A stretch of 64,000 bases of DNA, taken from Candidatus Competibacteraceae bacterium. GTDB lineage: Bacteria > Pseudomonadota > Gammaproteobacteria > Competibacterales > Competibacteraceae. A program made the position numbers and the translations under genes. A model generated the notes under the pieces. The model ran no database searches. It saw nothing but the letters and a program-made list of their open reading frames with translations, and had not been told where the DNA came from. Positions 57,329 through 64,000 of this stretch are shown here, piece by piece. The stretch is from assembly GCA_003989065.1 (NCBI GenBank), contig RXIW01000007.1, positions 1 through 64,000 of the forward strand, in the 5' to 3' direction. The first letter of the stretch is position 1, and every line of letters starts with the position of its first letter.

Positions 57329-58452
57329 AATTTCATATCCTCGAAGAACTTCTTGACTCCATCGAGCCAACTGCCTTGCTGAGGCGTGTGGCGTATTCCG
57401 CCGGGCTCCATGGAGTCAGCGAGTTTCTGCAATAACTCTTTCTGCTCACGAGTCAGATTGACCGGTGTCTCGACCACCACCCGACAGAGCAAGTCGCCCG
57501 TCGCACCACCACGCACCGGTTTGACACCTTTCCCACGCAGACGGAACACCTTGTTGGTCTGGGTTTCCGGCGGAATCTTCAAAGTCAGGCGTCCATCCAG
57601 GGTCGGCACTTCCAGATCGCCGCCCAACGCCGCCGTCGCGAAGCCGATCGGCACCTCGCAATAGAGATTGCTGTCCTCGCGGGTAAAAATCGGATGCGGC
57701 TTGACCCGAATCTGCACGTACAAATCGCCCGGCGGTCCGCCATGTTCGCCGGCTTCGCCCTCCCCCGCCAAGCGGATGCGATCGCCATTATCCACCCCGG
57801 CCGGCACCTTGACCGACAGGGTTTTCTGCTCCTCGACCCGACCGCTGCCCTGGCAGGTCTCGCAAGGTTCGGGAATGACGGAGCCGCGGCCCTGACAACG
57901 CGGACAGGCTTGCTGGATCGAGAAAAAGCCTTGTTGCATCCGCACCTGGCCCATGCCCCGACAGGTGGGACAGGTGGTGGGCTTGGTGCCGGGTTTGGCA
58001 CCGCTGCCAGCGCAGGTGGCGCAGCTCACCAGAGTCGGCACCCGAATCTTGGTGGTGATGCCGAACACCGCTTCTTCCAGCGTCAAATCCAGGGTGTATT
58101 GCAGGTCGGCGCCGCGATAGCTCTGCGCGCCGCCGCGCATGCCACCGCCGAAAATGTCGCGAAACACCCCGCCGAAGATATCGCCGAGATCAGCCGCACC
58201 GCCAAAACCGCTACCGCCCGCCGAACCATCGACCGCCGCATGGCCAAACTGGTCGTAGGCCGCCCGCTTGCGTGAATCGTTCAGCACCTCGTAGGCTTCC
58301 TTGGCCTCCTTGAACTTCTCCTCGGCCACCTGATCGCCAGGATTACGATCGGGATGGAATTTCATCGCCAGCCGGCGGTACGACTGCTTGATTTCAGCCT
58401 CGCTGGCATTGCGGGAGAGATTGAGGACTTCGTAATAATCGCGCTTGGACAT
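57325..58452 (-). CDS. dnaJ: Chaperone protein DnaJ
   Basis: This protein of 375 residues has a J domain ([21 protein letters not shown] motif in FHPDRNPGD), a Gly/Phe-rich region, four zinc-binding repeats ([32 protein letters not shown]) and the C-terminal substrate-binding domain. It stimulates DnaK. The start at 58452 gives the conserved MSKRDYYEV. It lies beyond a terminator from dnaK. Confidence 0.97.
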   Translation of the reverse strand: MSKRDYYEVLNLSRNASEAEIKQSYRRLAMKFHPDRNPGDQVAEEKFKEAKEAYEVLNDSRKRAAYDQFGHAAVDGSAGGSGFGGAADLGDIFGGVFRDIFGGGMRGGAQSYRGADLQYTLDLTLEEAVFGITTKIRVPTLVSCATCAGSGAKPGTKPTTCPTCRGMGQVRMQQGFFSIQQACPRCQGRGSVIPEPCETCQGSGRVEEQKTLSVKVPAGVDNGDRIRLAGEGEAGEHGGPPGDLYVQIRVKPHPIFTREDSNLYCEVPIGFATAALGGDLEVPTLDGRLTLKIPPETQTNKVFRLRGKGVKPVRGGATGDLLCRVVVETPVNLTREQKELLQKLADSMEPGGIRHTPQQGSWLDGVKKFFEDMKF

Positions 58453-58495
58453 GATCTTGCGTTGCGGGCACTCGCCGAGTTGTGGGCACCAAAAC

Positions 58496-58530
58496 CAAAA
58501 ATCCGGGAACGCGCTTGTCGTTCCCGGATT
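58496..58530 (-). terminator. Rho-independent terminator between dnaK and dnaJ
   Basis: A perfect 12-base stem (58500-58511 with 58519-58530), 7-base loop, followed on the minus strand by TTTTTGGTTTT. It should lower dnaJ transcription relative to dnaK. Confidence 0.9.
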
Positions 58531-58554
58531 CACAGTGTATCGCAGCCGGCGCGA

Positions 58555-60492
<1,938 letters not shown>

Positions 60493-60552
60493 TGGCCACG
60501 CTCTCTAAACATTCGTCAATTTGGGGTGCTGGATCTTGTGCTCTAACCGCTG

Positions 60553-60581
60553 AAATAGGGACGATCCGGTCTTTTTTCAAG
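60553..60581 (-). promoter_or_regulatory. Sigma-32-like promoter of dnaK
   Basis: On the minus strand CTTGAA (60576-60581), 15 bases, CCCTATTT (60553-60560), close to the heat-shock consensus CTTGAA-N13/15-CCCCATNT. It lies 60 bases before the dnaK ATG. Confidence 0.7.
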
Positions 60582-60599
60582 GCGTCCCGGCCATCCGCG

Positions 60600-61226
60600 T
60601 CAGCCGGCGGGTTTGGGAACGGCCTGGGCGATGATCACCTTGGCAGGTCGGATCAATCGTTCGTTGAGCACATAGCCCTTCTGGACCACTTGGATCACGG
60701 TATTGGGCTCGGCCTCGCCGGTCGGCACCATGGCCATGGCCTCATGCAGGTTGGGATCGAAACGCACACCCAGCGGATTCACCTCGCGCGCGCCGAATTT
60801 CTCCATCGCCGCCACCAGCTGCTTCAAGGTCAATTCGACCCCTTCGCGCAATTTGGGCACGTCGATATCGCCACTGGCCGCCGTCAGCCCCATTTCCAGG
60901 CTGTCGCGCACCGGCAGCAACTCACTGAAAAAACGCTCCAGGGCGAATTTATGGGCGTTCTGCACCTCGCGCTCGGTGCGCTTGCGCAGGTTCTCCATCT
61001 CGGCATGGGCGCCCAGATACAGTTTCCAGTGTTCGTCGGCTTTGGCCAGCGCCTGGTCCAGGTCGCGTTGCAGCGTATCGAGATCTTCCCGGCTGATCTG
61101 TATTTCAGCCTCGTCCTCGCTGGCGATCGTGGTTCGGGCTGCGCCGTCGGCTGGGGTCGCTGCGGCCTCTGCCCCGGCGTTTTCGGGCCAGACGCGAGGC
61201 TTCACGGTAGGGTCGGTCGAAGTCAT
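60600..61226 (-). CDS. grpE: Nucleotide exchange factor GrpE
   Basis: This protein of 208 residues has an acidic N-terminus, a long coiled coil (LQRDLDQALAKADEHWKLYL, ENLRKRTEREVQ) and the beta-wing domain ending in VLNERLIRPAKVIIAQAVPK. It releases ADP from DnaK. Confidence 0.96.
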   Translation of the reverse strand: MTSTDPTVKPRVWPENAGAEAAATPADGAARTTIASEDEAEIQISREDLDTLQRDLDQALAKADEHWKLYLGAHAEMENLRKRTEREVQNAHKFALERFFSELLPVRDSLEMGLTAASGDIDVPKLREGVELTLKQLVAAMEKFGAREVNPLGVRFDPNLHEAMAMVPTGEAEPNTVIQVVQKGYVLNERLIRPAKVIIAQAVPKPAG

Positions 61227-61289
61227 TCCTCAGGTTCTCCGTCACTCAAACATTCGGTCGGGCGATCGACATCGCCCCTGTCGTCGGAG

Positions 61290-61317
61290 AAGTGGGGATG
61301 AACGGCGGGAATTCAAG
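61290..61317 (-). promoter_or_regulatory. Sigma-32-like promoter of grpE
   Basis: On the minus strand CTTGAA (61312-61317), 14 bases, CCCCACTT (61290-61297). This is nearly the heat-shock consensus, 63 bases before the grpE ATG and just after the hrcA stop. Confidence 0.75.
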
Positions 61318-61345
61318 GGCACGTGGCCCACGCGGCGATCACGCC

Positions 61346-62407
61346 TCAATGCGACTTGGCGTTCAGCGCCGCTGCCAGCAGGCGGGCGGTGACATCCACC
61401 ACCGGAATCACCCGGTCGTAAGCCATGCGGGTGGGCCCGATGACGCCCAGCACACCCAGCACCTGCCCCTCCACCGAATAGGGCGCGGTCACCACGCTGC
61501 ACCCCTCCAGCACATCGAAGCCGGATTCCTCGCCGATGAAGATCTGTACACCATGGGCGTGCACGCATTGATCGAACAGATGCAACAAGTCGCGCTTCTG
61601 GTGGAACACATCGAACAGCTGGCGCAGCTTGTCGAGATCGGACAGATCGGCGTACTGCATCAGGTGGGTCTGGCCGGCGACTACGCAGTCATCGCCGTCC
61701 GGCTGGGCTTCGAAGGTCTGCTCGGCCATCTCCACCACCGTCTCCATCAGGTGATCGAGGCTGTCGCGGGCGTCGCGCAGATCCTTCAACAGGGTCTCGC
61801 GCACCTGCTGGATGTCCTTGCCGGCGAATTCGGCATTCAGATAGTTGGCGGCCTGCTGCAATTCCATCGCGCTGTAGGGCCGACGGACCTGAATGATGCG
61901 GTTCTGCACCTCCTGAGCGTTCAGCACCAGGATCACCAGCACCCGATTTTCCGACAGCGGCAGAAATTCCACATGACGCAGGGTCACCGCATTGCGGCGT
62001 GGCAGCATCACCACCCCCACCAGATGGGTGACGCCGGACAACAGGTCGGAAACGGAACGGGCCAGATCGACGCTGCTCTGGGCCGGCTGATCGATGCGTC
62101 GGCGCAATACTTCGACCTCCCGGTCGTCCAGCGGTCGCAGATTCAGCAAGGCATCGATGAACAGGCGGTAACCACGCGCCGTGGGCATTCGCCCAGCCGA
62201 GGTGTGCGGGGAGCGCAGATAGCCCAGATCCTCCAGGTCCGCCATCACGTTGCGCACGGTGGCCGGACTCAGATCCAGACCGGCGTCGCGCGCCAAGGTG
62301 CGCGAACCGACCGGCTGGCCGTCGCGAATGTAACGTTCGACCAGCACCCGAAGAAGATGCTGGGTCCGCTCGTTGAGAGGCGGATGGCTAGTAGGGGTCG
62401 ATTCCAT
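61346..62407 (-). CDS. hrcA: Heat-inducible transcription repressor HrcA
   Basis: This protein of 353 residues has an N-terminal winged helix (LNERTQHLLRVLVERYIRDG, DLSPATVRNVMADLEDLGYL) and a GAF-like dimerisation domain (RNAVTLRHVEFLPLSENR). It binds CIRCE, and a CIRCE element lies 27 bases upstream of its ATG, so it represses itself. Confidence 0.96.
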   Translation of the reverse strand: MESTPTSHPPLNERTQHLLRVLVERYIRDGQPVGSRTLARDAGLDLSPATVRNVMADLEDLGYLRSPHTSAGRMPTARGYRLFIDALLNLRPLDDREVEVLRRRIDQPAQSSVDLARSVSDLLSGVTHLVGVVMLPRRNAVTLRHVEFLPLSENRVLVILVLNAQEVQNRIIQVRRPYSAMELQQAANYLNAEFAGKDIQQVRETLLKDLRDARDSLDHLMETVVEMAEQTFEAQPDGDDCVVAGQTHLMQYADLSDLDKLRQLFDVFHQKRDLLHLFDQCVHAHGVQIFIGEESGFDVLEGCSVVTAPYSVEGQVLGVLGVIGPTRMAYDRVIPVVDVTARLLAAALNAKSH

Positions 62408-62434
62408 GCTGGATAGGCCGATGGTGGTCTGCGG

Positions 62435-62461
62435 TTAGCACTCCCTGGCATAGAGTGCCAG
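62435..62461. promoter_or_regulatory. CIRCE operator
   Basis: TTAGCACTC, 9 bases, GAGTGCCAG: the left arm is perfect and the right arm has 7 of 9 consensus bases (GAGTGCTAA). It lies between the hrcA promoter and start codon. Confidence 0.93.
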
Positions 62462-62464
62462 ACA

Positions 62465-62493
62465 ACCCTAGCAATTCACCCAAAAGGTGTCAA
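62465..62493 (-). promoter_or_regulatory. Probable sigma-70 promoter of hrcA
   Basis: On the minus strand TTGACA (62488-62493), 17 bases, TAGGGT (62465-62470), ending 3 bases before CIRCE, so bound HrcA would block transcription initiation. Confidence 0.65.
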
Positions 62494-62566
62494 GCCGTCC
62501 GGCACTTGGCGAGGTTTCACCTAAAATGATAACGTGTTTGCATCTACTCTCACCCGGTTCGGAACG

Positions 62567-63466
62567 ATGTCCACCATGGTTTTTCATACCATCGGCTTGA
62601 TCGGTAAATTCGGCGATCCCAATTTCTCCGACACGCTCGGCCAGATCGCCGATTATCTGCGCCAGCGTCAGTTACGCGTCCTGATCGACGAAAGCTCGGC
62701 GCATCTGGTTCCGAACAACAGCCTGGAGATTGCCAGTCGCGCCGCGATCGGCCAGCAGTGCGATCTGGTGATCGTGATGGGCGGCGACGGCACCATGCTC
62801 AACGCCGCCCGCTCGCTGGTCGACTACGAAGTACCGATCCTGGGGGTCAACCTGGGCCGGCTGGGCTTCCTGGCCGACGTTTCGCCCAGTGAGATTCCGC
62901 ACAGTCTGGACGAAGTCCTGGCTGGCCAGTTCCGCGAGGCGCGCCGCTCGCTGCTCAACGCCCAGATCGTGCATGAAGGCCATGTGACCGGCGAGGCCGA
63001 CGCCCTCAACGACGTGGTGGTGCACAAGCGCGAAGTCGCGCGGATGATCGAAGTCGACGCCTTCGTGGACGGCCGCTTCCTCAACGCCTACCGCGCCGAT
63101 GGCCTGATCATCTCCACCCCCACCGGCTCGACCGCCTACGCCTTGGCCGGCGGCGGGCCGATCATCTATCCGGGACTGGAAGCGGTGGTACTGGTGCCGA
63201 TCTGCCCGCATACCCTGACCAACCGGCCGATCGTGGTCAAGGCCGACAGCATGATCGAAGTGGTACTGAACGCGGCCAAGACGACCGACACCCTAGTCAC
63301 CTGCGACGGCCAGGTCAGCCTGGCCATCGCAGCCGGCGACCGGGTGGTGATCCGCAAGAAAGACCGTAAGATGCGGCTGATCCACCCAATCAGCCACGAC
63401 TACTTCAAGCTGTTGCGGGCCAAGCTGCGCTGGGGGCTCGGGCCGGAAGTCTCGCCGTTCACCTGA
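62567..63466 (+). CDS. nadK: NAD kinase
   Basis: This protein of 299 residues has IGLIGKFGD at the start, the catalytic GGDGTML motif, DVVVHKREVARMIEVD and PTGSTAYALAGGGPII. It phosphorylates NAD to NADP. Start candidates are GTG 62534, ATG 62567 and ATG 62576; 62567 has GGAACG before it. It is divergent from hrcA. Confidence 0.96.
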   Translation: MSTMVFHTIGLIGKFGDPNFSDTLGQIADYLRQRQLRVLIDESSAHLVPNNSLEIASRAAIGQQCDLVIVMGGDGTMLNAARSLVDYEVPILGVNLGRLGFLADVSPSEIPHSLDEVLAGQFREARRSLLNAQIVHEGHVTGEADALNDVVVHKREVARMIEVDAFVDGRFLNAYRADGLIISTPTGSTAYALAGGGPIIYPGLEAVVLVPICPHTLTNRPIVVKADSMIEVVLNAAKTTDTLVTCDGQVSLAIAAGDRVVIRKKDRKMRLIHPISHDYFKLLRAKLRWGLGPEVSPFT

Positions 63467-63476
63467 ACCGTTCGCC

Positions 63477-64000
63477 ATGCTGACCCATCTGCGCATCCGC
63501 GACTTCGCCATCATCGAGGAACTGGATCTGGAACTGGCGGCAGGGATGACCGCTGTCACTGGCGAAACCGGCGCCGGTAAATCCATCCTGGTCGACGCCA
63601 TCGGTCTGCTGCTGGGCGACCGCGCCGGCAACGGCGCCATCCGCCATGGCGCCGAGCGGACCGATATCAGTGCAACCTTCGATCTGGATACCCTGCCGGC
63701 AGCGCGCAACTGGCTAACCGAACGCGATCTCGACAGCGACCGGGAATGCCATCTGCGACGGGTCGTCGCCAGCGCGGGCCGATCCCGCAGCTACATCAAC
63801 GGCGTGCCGCAACCGACCCAGGCATTGCGGGAGCTGGGCGAGCGCCTGGTGGACATCCACGGCCAGCACGAACATCAATCCCTGCTGCGGCGCGACGCCC
63901 AGCGCCAGCTGCTGGACGACTACGCCGGCCATCAGGCGTTGGCGCAGGAAGTGGTCGAGCATTTCCGCCATTGGCATCGACTGGGCCAGGAACTGGGCAA
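63477..64000 (+). CDS. recN: DNA repair protein RecN (3' partial)
   Basis: The first 174 codons are visible. The protein starts MLTHLRIRDFAIIEELDLEL and has the Walker A motif TGETGAGKSILVDAIGLLL and VDIHGQHEHQSLL. RecN is an SMC-like ATPase for double-strand break repair. It begins 10 bases after nadK, the usual neighbour, and continues beyond the window. Confidence 0.95.
   Translation, partial: MLTHLRIRDFAIIEELDLELAAGMTAVTGETGAGKSILVDAIGLLLGDRAGNGAIRHGAERTDISATFDLDTLPAARNWLTERDLDSDRECHLRRVVASAGRSRSYINGVPQPTQALRELGERLVDIHGQHEHQSLLRRDAQRQLLDDYAGHQALAQEVVEHFRHWHRLGQELG

Overview
The window is 64 kb of GC-rich chromosomal DNA from a Gram-negative bacterium, most likely a gammaproteobacterium. 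The evidence is a type II secretion operon in the Xanthomonas-like order E-F-G-H-I-J-K-L-M-N-D, a complete cbb3 oxidase locus, the hrcA-grpE-dnaK-dnaJ and nadK-recN neighbourhoods, and a TPP riboswitch before thiC. A lineage near Competibacteraceae or Chromatiales is possible, but that is only a guess. I saw no tRNA, rRNA, insertion sequence, prophage or CRISPR array. The cell envelope dominates the first 36 kb and core metabolism, respiration and stress the rest.

1-16.2 kb is a glycan locus. It holds a DPM1-like GT2 with its DUF2304 partner, GT4 enzymes, two membrane proteins, an NAD-dependent epimerase, two rhamnosyltransferase-like GT2 proteins, a methyltransferase with a coiled-coil tail, a GT-A-like transferase, a 767-residue two-domain transferase and a 972-residue TPR protein of the O-GlcNAc transferase type (GT41). 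The last two end a five-gene minus-strand run that begins with three exported proteins: an FG-GAP-like protein, a parvulin-type isomerase and a small unknown (16.2-19.2 kb).

19.3-33.8 kb contains a signal-peptide-bearing 365-residue protein of unknown function with its own promoter, ribosome binding site and strong terminator. It lies directly downstream of a full T2SS operon (gspE to gspD), which itself follows rfbA-rfbC-rfbD (dTDP-rhamnose synthesis, without rfbB) after only 23 bases. My hypothesis is that secretion, sugar supply and glycosylation here serve one exported surface protein or one surface glycan. glmS (UDP-GlcNAc precursor supply, the donor used by OGT-type enzymes) lies next to rfbA.

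36-45 kb carries the glycine cleavage system gcvT-gcvH-gcvPA, then thiC with a TPP riboswitch and tpx, and only then gcvPB. The two halves of the P-protein are thus separated by unrelated genes. dgkA, a DegV-family protein and a small membrane protein follow. On the minus strand are birA (lacking its DNA-binding domain) and coaX.

46.8-55.9 kb is the cbb3 oxidase locus ccoN-O-Q-P, ccoG-H-I-S. It ends with an unannotated 33-codon single-helix membrane protein that has a perfect ribosome binding site and is followed by a terminator. A 0.66 kb gap with nested inverted repeats precedes a Sel1-repeat protein.

57.3-64 kb is the heat-shock locus hrcA-grpE-dnaK-(terminator)-dnaJ. It has a CIRCE operator at hrcA and sigma-32-like promoters before grpE and dnaK. 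nadK diverges from it, and recN runs off the right edge.
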